From Narthecium ossifragum (taxonomy: Eukaryota > Streptophyta > Magnoliopsida > Dioscoreales > Nartheciaceae): DNA of 64,000 nucleotides. Below are positions 51,753 through 63,200 of this stretch, piece after piece (positions within the stretch are counted from its first letter, which is position 1; each line of letters begins with the position of its first letter). The DNA lies in contig OY986967.1 in the NCBI GenBank assembly GCA_963920575.1, positions 256,001-320,000 on the forward strand, in the 5' to 3' direction. Below the pieces are notes generated by a model that did no database searches, was not told the DNA's origin, and saw nothing but the letters and a program-made list of their open reading frames with translations. Position numbers and translations under genes: made by a program.

Positions 51753-52796
51753 CTAGAGCTGCTGGTTGCATAAGACCAGCTTCCCGCCCTTGGAGCACAA
51801 CCCCTGCTCCCCCACCTCCCCGACCACCTTACCGTAGCTGTACCTTAGTGGCATCACACCGAGCATCCGGTGGAATTCTCGTATGCACGACCCCCTCTTG
51901 TCCCGGTGGTCTCCCCTCGAGCTCAATCCCACCAGTCGGATTTCTGCCCTGCCACCATCCTCATTCTCCTCCGTTGATGATGACGAGGAGCTGTTTCCGC
52001 TGTTCCGCGGGTCACCCCAATCCCTCACCCTGCGCCCCTCCACGAGCACCGGCCCTTCTCCTCCTTCCATCGCCGCCACGAAGTTCATCAGTATATCCTC
52101 GCAGTTGCGCTCTCGCTCGACCAGGGCCCTCGCCTCGCTTAACCTGCCCCAGCAGGTGTACCGGTGCAAGTAGTCGGTCTTCAGGATGACGAACTTGGTT
52201 AGGACGATGGAATAGCGGTCATGGTGGACGGCGTAGATCCAGGTCTTGCGGGCGAGGTCCAGATCGTGAGACCGGGCGAAGAAGCCAGCTAAAGCGTGCT
52301 CGTTTGATCGCCAGACGGCGAAGGCCAGGGCGAGGGAGGTGGGGTCGGGTTCGACGTCGTCGTCGCAGATGGCGACGGCCCGAGTGCGGATGGCGGCGCG
52401 TGGGAGGAACCGGGAGTTGAGAGAGGGGGAGGGGTCGCGGATGACGGAGACGATGGTGGAGATGGAGCTTAAGGAGGTGAGGGCAGAGGAGGGGGTTGAC
52501 GGGTTGCCCCAGAGGACGAGCACGGCGGCGACGAGGGACTGGGTGGAGTAGAAGCTGGCTAGGCGATGGAGGAGGGGGAGGCGGCTTTCCGAGTAGCCGT
52601 TGATGAGCACGGTGAGCTGGTCCCCGCGGAGGGTTAAAGGATCGGGGAGGGCGCTGGTATCACAGGGATCGTCGTCCGTGGAGGTGTTGATGGACGACGA
52701 GATCAGAGGTGATACCAGCGGAAGCTCGTATAGCATTACCGTTGTCAGTAGCAGGATGAAGCACGATGAGCGGAAGTCGAGCGTTTTGCGTCTCAT
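51753..52796 (-). CDS. GT64 family (exostosin-like) glycosyltransferase, intronless
   Basis: A 347-residue type II membrane protein, probably of the Golgi. A short basic N-terminus precedes one hydrophobic anchor (about residues 12-31). The catalytic domain opens LTVLINGYSESR and holds the nucleotide-sugar metal-binding triad in AICDDDVEPDP (Asp 145-147). Later come CEDILMNFVAA, VRDWGD and the C-terminal SYGKVVGEVGEQGLC, all characteristic of the plant GT64 group close to Arabidopsis At1g80290. Relatives in GT64 transfer sugars to glycosyl-inositol-phosphoceramides, but the acceptor here is not known. The start is the only ATG before the anchor. The 3' end faces NUP160; the 5' end faces a divergent gene 261 bp away. 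High GC and no intron. Confidence 0.9.
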   Translation of the reverse strand: MRRKTLDFRSSCFILLLTTVMLYELPLVSPLISSSINTSTDDDPCDTSALPDPLTLRGDQLTVLINGYSESRLPLLHRLASFYSTQSLVAAVLVLWGNPSTPSSALTSLSSISTIVSVIRDPSPSLNSRFLPRAAIRTRAVAICDDDVEPDPTSLALAFAVWRSNEHALAGFFARSHDLDLARKTWIYAVHHDRYSIVLTKFVILKTDYLHRYTCWGRLSEARALVERERNCEDILMNFVAAMEGGEGPVLVEGRRVRDWGDPRNSGNSSSSSSTEENEDGGRAEIRLVGLSSRGDHRDKRGSCIREFHRMLGVMPLRYSYGKVVGEVGEQGLCSKGGKLVLCNQQL

Positions 52797-53057
52797 ACCG
52801 GCGGGCGGCGGTGGATCTGGTGGCGGACATCGGCGTTGGGGGAAACTGGTTTCTTAAAGGGTACAGATTTGAACGGCTCGGATCCGGTAAGATAGCGAAT
52901 TCGCTTGACATCTGAGACCTGGAACCGTTAAGGATGCTGTTAGTTGTGAGGATCCAAGAAGAAGGCGAGATTAGAAATGACGACTTGTTTACCAAAACCA
53001 ACGGTTTGGCGTCGGACGTGATCCATAGGAAGTGGTGGCGGGAGGTGGGCGCAGGGC
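52797..53057. promoter_or_regulatory. Divergent promoter region between two genes
   Basis: Only 261 bp separate the start codons of the GT64 gene (minus) and the zinc-finger gene (plus). Both promoters and leaders must share this space. No obvious TATA box. Confidence 0.6.
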
Positions 53058-54520
53058 ATGGCTACGTGGATGCTCCAAGGGAACGCGGTGGATCTCCGCT
53101 GTTTGATGCCGTGGTATAGGTCATCATCGGCGTCGGTATCGGCGGTGGCGATGGCAGTAGGGGAGTGGAGGAAAGACAAGGGCGTAAGGAGCTTAAATTT
53201 AGCGGTGGCGATGGCAGTGAGGAAGTGGAGGAAAGAGAAGAGCTCAGGGAGCTTAAGTTTAGGAGTGCCGATGCATTGCACGCCATTACAACAGCAAAGC
53301 GCTGATACCCATCACGAAGAAAGCGAATCCACGGTCAGTATAAGTAGTACACTGCCAATTCGCTAACTTCTTAACTCTTTATAGATTCTTTTGGGTATGC
53401 TAATGACTATCAGTTGTTGGAGCTTTTTTGGGGATGGCTTGTTTGCTTTATTGATGTCGATGGATTTTAAGCAGGAAGAAGGAAATTAACCGAAGACTTA
53501 GGTTAGGTGGGTTTGATAGGAATGGCTTGGAAAAACAAGCAATTTTACGACATTAGTTTGTGTATAAAGACTTAATGCCAAAGCTGAAATCATATCAACG
53601 TATTGTGGTTGAATGTGCTTTGCTTTTCTACTTAATTGTGATGCATAAGCATCAAAATTAAGTATGACTGAGGACATTTAATCGAGGGACGTGAAGTGAG
53701 GAAGCATTGTAGCTAATAATACTACCTCGCTGCTACACCAGGTGCTTCAAGTAGCATATGCTACAAGATTTGACATAGGTTGTTTGGATCCTATGATCCG
53801 AGCTATAGATCAAACGCCCACGCAACTTTTCCAGTGTCTGTTTAGAGTGATGGACCAGAAGCTTAGGCAAGTGTATCCTGTTGAGGACAGTCACACTTCT
53901 TGGTTTAATTCTAGCATCTCATGGAGACTCAGTTTCCACAAGACACTTTGATTTAAGTTGGATTCATACAACTCTACTGGAGAGTTGCTATGCAGAGATG
54001 CAATGTGTAGTGTATGTCCCATTTTGTTTGGGTGGTTCTTCCCGCTTCCGCGGCAGTTATCTGTTTGTTTGATATCATAACTTAAGGTCAATTCTCTACT
54101 TATGTTACACTCAAAAATCATCGCACTCATACAGTTTATCCAAAACTTATTTGGAATAAGGATGTAGGAATTCTGTGTGAACCTTGTGGTGGTAGAGGAT
54201 GGTTGCTATGCGACTTCTGTGAAGGGCAAAAGACAAACGTGAAGGCTGCGAACAACCGGCTATATCGTCGTTGCCCATCTTGTAGAGCAGTAAGTTTCAG
54301 TGGTTTTGGTATGTATGAAAGTCAATATATATATATTCTCATTAGATCCTTGAGTGAGAATGATTATACCATTAAAAAAAATTTAAATTTCGAAATGCAG
54401 GTGATTGCTCTTACAATCCTTCTGTTATTGTAGGTTGGTTATGTTTTGTGTCCAAAATGCAAGGTCTTCAAATGTGTCACCTTCCCGGATTCCAGTGATG
54501 GTGATCTTTCGACTGCATAA
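53058..54520 (+). CDS. Small DnaJ-type cysteine-rich zinc-finger protein, probably plastid-targeted, 3 exons
   Basis: Exons 53058-53333, 54161-54289 and 54434-54520 join in frame to 163 residues. The first exon is rich in Ser, Ala, Arg and Lys with almost no acids, as in chloroplast transit peptides. The rest carries four CxxC pairs: CEPC and CDFC with GGRGW between them, then CPSC and CPKC around RAVGYVL, followed by VFKCVTFPDSSD. This resembles the DnaJ zinc-binding domain of small plastid proteins such as BSD2-like factors, without a J domain. Acting as a chaperone or redox helper is inference. The first intron (827 bp) uses donor GTCAGT and acceptor ATAAG; the frame and protein support it, but it is the weakest joint. 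The exon contains a 60-bp tandem duplication. Confidence 0.75.
53142..53261 (+). repeat. 60-bp tandem duplication in coding sequence
   Basis: Two adjacent 60-base units (53142-53201, 53202-53261) both begin GCGGTGGCGATGGCAGT and stay in frame, giving two 20-residue copies beginning AVAMAV. They fall in the presumed transit peptide. Confidence 0.85.
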
Positions 54521-56194
54521 GTTTGATTACTTCTTTTTTTTTACTTTCTAACCCTTTGCCTTTGGCATGCAAGTCACATGAGTGATATATACTGCTGATT
54601 TTTCTGTATGCCAACGACATTTTCTGCTATATGTCCATTTTGAGAGATTAATCAAAATATGCACATTGGATAGATTGTAGGGATTTTATGAAAATGATGG
54701 CGTTGCCAAGCATCTCAGCAATTGGCTTTTGTGAGTTTTGTTCAATATGTATGAGTTGTTAATAAATGCTCAGATGTCATAACTCGTAAGTTCTTAAATC
54801 TAAGACGAAACTTTGACTCTTTACTGTGACAAATAGCTTTTCTATGGAACAGGGACATAACGAACATTCATTACTATATACATCTCTCTGCTTTTCTAGA
54901 GATTTTTACTTTGAATGGAGAACCAGATAAGTAGCCCTCTCTCAAGGTTCACAGAATTGAGACAGTTGCTAGCCTAGCCTCTATAAGTTCACAGAATTGA
55001 GATTTCGTGTGTCCTTCTTTGGTTTCTGGTTTGTAGTTCAACTTTGCAGTTAGTATTTGTAAAAATACAGAAGATTTGAGACGATGCTTTTCTGCATAGG
55101 CTAGGATCTTGCTTGAATAAGCTATATTCCCTGAAGCAAAGTTTGCTTCTTCGAGACCAGTAGAATCATCCCAACTGTCAATTTCATGTATCAGGTTGCC
55201 GCAACCATCTTATGATCTATCCTCACAATCTGGGTTATGCTCCAATTTTACTCTTAGGATCCTTCTATCATAAACTAATATTCATCAAACTTATGCTTGG
55301 ACACTCTTTTTCCAGTATTTATATTGCAGCCTTGGCAGCTTCGCACAATCTCTTCATTGCATGCCTAATTCTAGATGTCTTGCATTGTCAAACTACTATT
55401 GGCGTCGGTTGCATACAACTATGCCAAGATAAGCGCTCCCTTGTCTTAAATCTCAAATCTTCATCAAACGTGCCTTTCTTAGTAAATAAATGAAGAAAAA
55501 CTTAATTCATCGGAGCATGTGCTTTTCTTATTAGTAGAAGAGCAAAGGCCATGAAGGGTGGATGAAAATATTGTATCGTCCAATGCTATATTGTCCTGTT
55601 CTAAAGTAGGTCTTTAGATGCTTCGCAAAAGTGGTTCAGAAGCATAGTTAGAGAATAGACGGATTGATTACACCGTTGAACAGTATTTTTCTTCTCGCAT
55701 TTATTAGTTGTAATTTGATATATGATTAAAGATTTGTTTACATGGATACTTGGATAGGGTGGCCCATTGTCGATTGATTAAAGATTTATTGATAGTGTCT
55801 ATTGATTGACATCTATCGATAACTCACTACTGATTGATTGATCAAATTTATTGATAGTTAACTACCCATTGACACTTATCGATAGTCTATTACTGATTAA
55901 TTGATCTAATTCATTAGTAATTAACTATCATGGACTAGAACAAGAATCGGTAATGGACCAGATAGATACATATGTTTGATATATTAATAGCTAATAAGGG
56001 CATGCGGACTAAACTATCTTGACATAAACCCGCGAGTCACGGGAGCGCACACCTGCATCTGTATCTCCTTCGCAGCTTCACTCGATAAGGTTCGCTTGCC
56101 CTTTTCCTCAAAAACCCGTCCAAAACCCTTTTGCCCTCCTCCAGAAGCATCCTCTCCGCTTTCCGCACTAGATCTCCGCCTTGGTTAGGTCGAG
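54521..56194. other. Intergenic DNA, no gene recognised
   Basis: AT-rich. The first part is the 3' flank of the zinc-finger gene. 55070-55490 is less AT-rich but no intact frame or protein motif was found on either strand. 55745-55990 is a repeat (separate entry). The last 150 bases are the pyrimidine-rich leader of the next gene. Confidence 0.5.
55745..55990. repeat. TATCGATA/TTGATAG repeat region, MITE-like
   Basis: Repeated TATCGATA, TTGATAG and ACTGATTGATTGATC motifs in both orientations. It resembles the ATCGGTA-type elements at 4568-4772 and 56983-57212. Borders approximate. Confidence 0.35.
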
Positions 56195-56674
56195 ATGGAG
56201 CAACCCGCCACCCCCAACACCCTCCCCTCGCCTCCATCTCCACCCACCACCGAGAAGAACACGGCCGCCACCACCGCGTCCATCGACGCCAACAACACCA
56301 GACGGCCGCCGACCCCCGAGGAGGTGTTGGCGCACTACGAGGAGCAAGGGCTGGAGTCGAAGGAGGCGTCCTTAAGGGCGATCGGAGACCTCCAGGCCCT
56401 CCTCTTCCGCGCCGTGGCGTCGGGGAGGGTGAAGAAGGACCGGTTCATGGGGGACTCCTCTCGAAAGCTGGACAACATCAGCACCCGCCTCGCCATCCTC
56501 GACATGAAGCTCGACGCCAAGCCCGGGTACCCTGAGTCCATCGCCATTGGAGTCACCTCCGGTGCGGTTCTCGGAGGGATGGGCGCCGCTTGGCCTCATG
56601 TCGTGGGTGCCATTGGTGGGATCTGGGACGCCGTTAGGTCTGCGACTAAGAGCTCAATGCCACCATCTTCTTAG
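56195..56674 (+). CDS. Conserved plant protein of unknown function, intronless
   Basis: 159 residues, GC-rich, single exon. The N-terminal 45 residues are a disordered Pro/Thr/Ala stretch. The centre (about 47-110) is charged and predicted helical (PTPEEVLAHYEEQG, RAIGDLQALLFRA, ISTRLAILDMKLD). The C-terminal part (about 114-147) is a Gly-rich hydrophobic segment (AIGVTSGAVLGGMGAAW, VVGAIGGIW) that could enter a membrane. The start is the first ATG after a pyrimidine-rich leader and the stop lies just before a normal plant 3' UTR. I do not recognise the family, and give no function. It converges with ISA3, stops about 610 bp apart. Confidence 0.8.
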   Translation: MEQPATPNTLPSPPSPPTTEKNTAATTASIDANNTRRPPTPEEVLAHYEEQGLESKEASLRAIGDLQALLFRAVASGRVKKDRFMGDSSRKLDNISTRLAILDMKLDAKPGYPESIAIGVTSGAVLGGMGAAWPHVVGAIGGIWDAVRSATKSSMPPSS

Positions 56675-56982
56675 AGCTTAGAAGTCCTTTGTTATGCTGC
56701 TTTGTTGTTGTGCTTCTACAATTATCCTTGGCTTTTTATTTAATGGAAAGTGAGGTTCTCATTGCAATAATCCCGAGTTTTTGTGGGTTTTCCCCTCAAA
56801 TCATGCATATATGATTACATGGTTTTCCAAGTATAGATTGGGTTCAATCTTTGAAGACAAGATGAGCCTTGATGGGAAAAATACTACCGTGGCATTTTTA
56901 TTTCTTCTTCAAGGGCATTTTTATTTCATCTTTAAGGGAGATCACAAGGATGCGTTTAGCTTTTGAATCATGATTTATATAA

Positions 56983-57212
56983 ATGACCTCGTGGCATATG
57001 CAATCCAATCGGTAGGGAGATACCATCATTGGACTAGATCAATTGATCGAAATATCATTACCGATACATACCGAATCGATCATTGGTATATTCCATCGAT
57101 AGTAAGATACCGATCAATTGATCTAGTCCATCGGTATTATGCTATCAATGAACTAGATCAACCAATCAGTATCTCACAACCGATTGAAGGAATGCACATG
57201 CCCCGTGGTCAT
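56983..57212. mobile_element. ATCGGTA-type MITE with imperfect terminal inverted repeats
   Basis: The left end (GACCTCGTGGCATATGCAAT) and the reverse complement of the right end (GACCACGGGGCATGTGCATT) match over roughly 55 bases with gaps. Inside, GGACTAGATCAATTGATCG (57031-57049) has an exact reverse complement at 57111-57129. Related to 4568-4772. No clear target duplication. Confidence 0.55.
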
Positions 57213-57223
57213 GAACAAAAATA

Positions 57224-57229
57224 TTTATT
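57224..57229 (-). terminator. Candidate polyadenylation signal of ISA3
   Basis: AATAAA on the minus strand, about 56 bases past the ISA3 stop codon. It lies just beside the MITE. Confidence 0.4.
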
Positions 57230-57284
57230 CTTAACTTTTATTACTTGACTTCGATAATATACAAAACTAAGAAAGCTGCCTGAG

Positions 57285-60200
57285 TCAAGCATCTGGGCAT
57301 GATATTAGGATCACAGAAGAATAGCTGAGCATAGGGTACAAATTGGAGTCGAGGAAATGAGAGTATTGCTTGATGGCTATAACCTTATCTGGGAGATCAT
57401 CTGTGAGGAAGTCGTAAGGTGCAGGCTTGCTTGTGTCCACTAGAGGTTCCCATCGGTAGCCTGGACGTTCTGGCAGTGCCACTGTGACCGGGAGGTGGCT
57501 CATGTTGAAGGCGACATAGATCTCCTTCTTAGCTGAATCAATCTGCTTAAACCCAACAAAATGGTAGATGCATATAGAATGCTGCAGAAGTATAGAGTTA
57601 TTTGTGAATCAAAGAGCAGAATACTCGATAGGCTTACCAGAGAAAAGGCCACAAACCGACTGATTGCGGACCAGTCTGGCATTCCAGGCTGATGACCATG
57701 CCACTGCAGTCGATCTCCTGTTGGAAAATCTTCTAGACCTAGGGATTCACATTCACTGCAGAGATGGAATTAAAATTTTCACCTGATGTAATGTTTCTGG
57801 AGATGATAAAAGGAGAAAGCATTATAGGGCATTATTTACTGGCGGAATTTAGTTATGAGGCAACAAAATCTGAAGAAATCGGATGAGGATTCTTCCTTTC
57901 TATCCCAGCGGAAATAGTTGATCTGCAGTTTGTGGGAGGAGAGAGAGGGAAATGCAGCGAGTCAAGTATTATAAATATGGGTGAGTCAAATAACATTAAA
58001 ATTTCGAGAGTTACGTGAGTATCATGGCAATATGTGTTGTTATTGCCTCCTTTAGTGTGACCATACTCATCTCCCATGTAAATCATTGGGACACCCTGTG
58101 CAAATAACACAATATCACAATATCAAGTTAGAAAGCAAATTGAAACCTTTTTGCAGCATGTATTCCATATATCACACAAGCTTACTTGAGAAACCATGAG
58201 GCAAAGGAAGAAATTTTTCATTTGCCTTTTTCTGAGTCTCCTTGTACTGATGCTTGCAAACTCTCCCTCCTGCAATTCTCATAAGAAATTCAAAAATTTA
58301 CGGAATTCAAAAAAAATAGTAGATTGCATTAGCCAGAATTTGGTAGAGTCGAAATGACTTCATTGTAAACTCTCTCACTAATTCTGTTCAACTTCGTCAT
58401 ATTATTTGTTTGGGGACTGTCTCGTTCTTAGATCAAGGTAGAGGAAAGGAAGAAAACAGAGATTCTGCTCAAGTGTGTCAAAAAGACTTGGGAGAGACCA
58501 AAATCCAGATGCCTTAGTTAATGAATTGTACAGGAAAGCTGTCCAAGATTTCTATCACAACAATGCAGTTTTAAGTGAATCATCAAAGGCATTTCAGGCT
58601 TACCTCCCCACAGTTCCAGCTAAGATTATGATTTTCTCCATCTCTGTTGTCCTCGCCATTTGATAAATTGTATTTGTTGTTGTATGTCACCAAATCAGCC
58701 AAAGTAAAGCCATCATGTGCACAGACAAAATTGACACCATGCCAAGGTTTTCTTCCTCCTTCCTGATGGAAACTATCAGTGAGCAATGCAGTTCACATTA
58801 GAACGATTATTCGCTACAACAGAATAAGACACTAGAAGCGTTTAAGTTGAATCCATTGCCGGAGCACCAGCATAATAATTGACTTAGTCCAGGTTGAATT
58901 AGTTAAAATAGTTGCAAGTTGAATGCCATTGGTCCATCTGAGGAGAACTAGTTCTCTACAGGTTGCAAACTTACTGGCATGATTAAACCAGCGGGATTAT
59001 TTTGTTATTTTTTTTATTTTATGCTGGCTCTTTTGCTGGTCTAGCACATCCTATAGCTAACTGCTGATCTACCACCTGTTCAGCTATTTTTATCGGAGCT
59101 AATGAATTTTTAGTGTTAGCATAGTTTTCATAATTTCCTCAACCTGTTCCAATAATTCACCTTCCTGAAGGGCATTTGCAGATGCTAGCATCATACAAGT
59201 TTACAAAATAAAACACAAATGCGGGTTCCGGGCATAAGTAACACCAGTTAAACAGCAATTGCCGCTGTAAGCAGGAATTCAACAATTGTCTCGTAAGAAA
59301 GATGCCGAATTTGGAGGTCAAAGGAAATGGATCACCTGGTACAGGTTCGAGCTTCCACAAAGGCATTGGGCAAAAGCTCCAGAAAATCCATCAGTGCCTT
59401 TGATGAACTGTCTCACTACATCACGATACTGGAACCCAAATAAATAGAATGTAAGCTTTTCATAGTAGCTTTACCAGAGAAAGGTGGATGGTGCAGTGCT
59501 CATATACTGTACCAAAGAATAATGTGGAGGCAAGTAAGCAGCTGTCATAAAAAGAGATGCAACAGTTGACCTAAAACTTAATATGATCGGAAGACAACTT
59601 ATGATTATTAAAAAGACAAATCATAGACAAAGCTCTGGTCAAGAGCAAGAAGAACTAACCTGTCCATTCCATTCTGACCAGATGCTCCAATGAGGAAATC
59701 TCCCAACTTGGTAAAGCCCCCCCGCATCCCACGCTTCAGCAATGAGCTATTTACAGGAAAAGCATAAAGGAGAAACAATGATTATAAGTTACTGTGTAGA
59801 TTCTCGTACCAGATTGCAGTAGCCATTACAGCATTAAGATGATGCTCTAGCATACTGATGATAAACCGCATATAAAGCGCTATTATGCAGTAATCAATGA
59901 AAAGTGTTAATTTTGAACAAAAAGCCTAAATTAGTCACCCCCCCCCCCCCAAACAATCGATAACATACAAATAGCATACATCATTAGCACTTGAGAAACC
60001 TCAGATACCATTAAATACCTTGACTCCATGAAGGACTGGATCATTGCTGATCATGTCGATGAGAGGCGGGCTACAGAGAGGGGTTCCTGTTGTCAGTGAG
60101 TCACCTTCTATAGGCTTACCGTACACATTGATAGCATCCCATAGGCTTAAGAAAAAGTAAGAACGATATTAGGCATATATAGTAAAGAGGTCTTGGACTG

Positions 60201-63200
60201 TTGAGCACAATATGACAGACAACCTGCTACCCCTCGTCAAAATAGAGGCAAGATCAAACCGAAAGCCATCCACATGCATCTCTGTGACCCAGTATCTGGA
60301 AAAACAACGTGAAGTAAGCATCAAACTACAATTCAGAAGGACAGCCAATCTAGTTGTAAAGCACAACTTCTAAGCTGCTGTCAATAGAATTTCCACATGT
60401 TTGGAAGGTGATGAGGAAAAGTTTGTAGTATCCAAAGGTTGTACAATAACATGAGAATCAATGGATATTAGTACATGACGTCTGGCTTGTCAAACCTGCA
60501 AGGGTTATGGAAGAAATTCTGACAAAAAAATTTGCAGATGTATTTACCTTAGACAGTCCAATATAAATTGACGAACCACAGGATGATTGCAATTAAAAGT
60601 GTTCCCACATCCTGAGTAGTTGTAGAATTCACCCTGTAGAACATAAATAGTCAGAGAATTCAATTGATTGTCAGTGACGCCTGAACACATAATTTTATGT
60701 AACCTAGGGTCTGTTTTATGGTCAGCACTGAAAGATGAGACCAACTGATTAACATAGCATGCACTGTACCTTAGGTGCAAGGACATAATAAGTGCTATTA
60801 TCAACTCCCCTGAATGATAATAAAGGACCATTCTCGTTCCCTTCAGCTGTATGATTAAAAACAACATCCAAGATCACCTGACAAGCAATGTACCATCACT
60901 AAGCACCAGATTTGAAAACGTATGAACCAAACTATGCACAGAAACGTAATGTCACCTCGATGCCTCTTTTATGAGCTTCTCTAACAAGAGTCTTAAACTC
61001 CTTTACTGCATCATGGCCACAATTGGCGAGGCCAGCAGATGAATATCTTAGCATTGGTGAAAAATAGTTAATTGTTGAGTATCCCCAAAAATTCAGCCTG
61101 AAATGAGTGATCATTAAGGGGATGGTCTATACCGTTGCACTGTAGTTGGGAATGGGAAAATAATAATAGATAAGACACTACCTATTTTCACCCATAGCAT
61201 TGTCGTAACTGAAGTACTCTAGCTCATTGAACTCCTGACAAGGCATTAGCTCTATGCAGTTGACTCCAAGTTCCTGTAGGTGTCTTGCATAGTGAGTCAA
61301 TAACCAACAAGAGAGAGAGAGAAAAGATGGATGTAATGTATTCATTATAATTTAGTACTTATAAAAGACACCCTATATGTTACCAAAGGGTGAAATGACG
61401 CTAGGCCTAGGCGGATAAAAGATTCATATGGTATAAAGGTGTAGAGAGTCAGATAAACCTTCCGTTTGATATATGCATTCAAAACAAGCGTCACGAATCA
61501 GTTCTCAGCTAAGACCAACTTCAAAGCCATAACACTTTTAAATTTTAAAGGGTGCCAACTGGGACCATAATCCAGAACACATTTCAGTTCTTTTAAACAG
61601 CTTCAAGTTGACCATTTGCCATCATGACATTCTTCTTCCTCTGCAATGGGGCCATGGCAATGTCGTATGCTTCGGGAAGTAACTTGACACGTCCACTTAG
61701 TTGGAGGTTGTAATGTGGATATATCCATGGATTTCCGTGCCGGCCGGTATGTACCGTACCAGGGGGTTAGCGGCATCAAACACCCCCCCTACCGTGCCAA
61801 GAAGAAGAAGAAGTAGGAGGAGGAAGAGGAGAAGGGGGAAGAAAAAGGAGAATGGCACGGGGGTGTGCCGGTCCATCACGCATCCGTGCCAGCAGGCTGC
61901 CGGCACGGCGCGTGCCACCGGGACGGCAATCCATGGATATATCCACAGGGAGGTCATATATTTATGTATCTTGTAGACGCTAAATGAGGTCGATTGAGGA
62001 TGTCAAAACATTGCTAATAAGCTCAATGTGTGCAGCAGCAAGCTTATCACACCATAGGGCTAGAGCATAAGAAGAATTTCCTCTGTTACTGTCATATTTA
62101 AGCAATCTGCTTTTGATCCACTTACAACATTTTGGACTACTGTTGCATAAAAAGAAAGAAAGATACGTTTTGCGTCTACTAGACTCACAAGTATAGCAAG
62201 CATAAGGGGACGAAAAGAGAAGAAGAAGAAGAAAAATACTGACCTTCAAGTGGTCCAGCTTATTTACCGCTCCAATGTAAGTTCCTGGAGAATTTATCTT
62301 GCTTGAATCATGCTTCGTAAAACCACGCACATGCATTTCGTAGATGATGAGATCCTTCTGAGGAATCCGCAGTGGTAGATCTCCCTCCCAATCAAACTGA
62401 TAGTATAGAAAAGAAACCAAACATGAACCGTTTATGTTACTCTACAGAAACATACCATGAAAAGAAGATTCCATCCTCAGCTTTACGTCTCAGGATCGCA
62501 AAAGTGACGCAGTCATGATATCATAAGTCGACCACAAGGTTAGAAGGATAGGTTAGAAGACTGTTCTCATGTTTTCAAGTTGGTACCACATTAGTGAAAA
62601 TGTCAAATCGCTTCTGGTCCATGAATGTCCTTACGGATTCCAAAAGTTCTGCTGCCTACAACTTGTCAGCATGTTTTCAAGATTATACCTAACATCCCTT
62701 GCTTGTTTTAATGGCCATTATACATCAATATCTATAAATGGTAATCGCTACAGAAACATTATGCCGTGAGGTAGCAAATTTCAAAAATCACAGAAAATTT
62801 GTCGAAGCTTTGATTACCAAATCATTGAGAACTGAATAGGAAAAATACCAACTATTTGAGGATTTCACTAAACTGCATTTACATAATTGTTAACATACAA
62901 GTACCTCATCATCTGAAAGTGGTACCATACCAGCCATCTGAGGCCAACAATTACCATCAGGACCCAAGACACCATACTCTCCTCTGCTTATAACTGCCTA
63001 AGCAAATAAAAAAATAAAACAATTATTACAGTCAGAAGTACCATTGATACTATTGATCAAATTTCAAATAATTATGTCACACAGAACCAAAACTGTGCTA
63101 GAGGAAGAGACACCATGATATGAGCCTAATTTGCAAAAACCCCATTCAGTTTCCAGAAGGAAATATGGAGCAAACCAAACCTTAGCATAAGGGTCCAGCA

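Noticed and set aside
53742..53951. 69-codon frame that looks protein-like, possible exon
   Set aside because: It lies in the first intron of the zinc-finger gene; including it does not connect in frame to the conserved exons.
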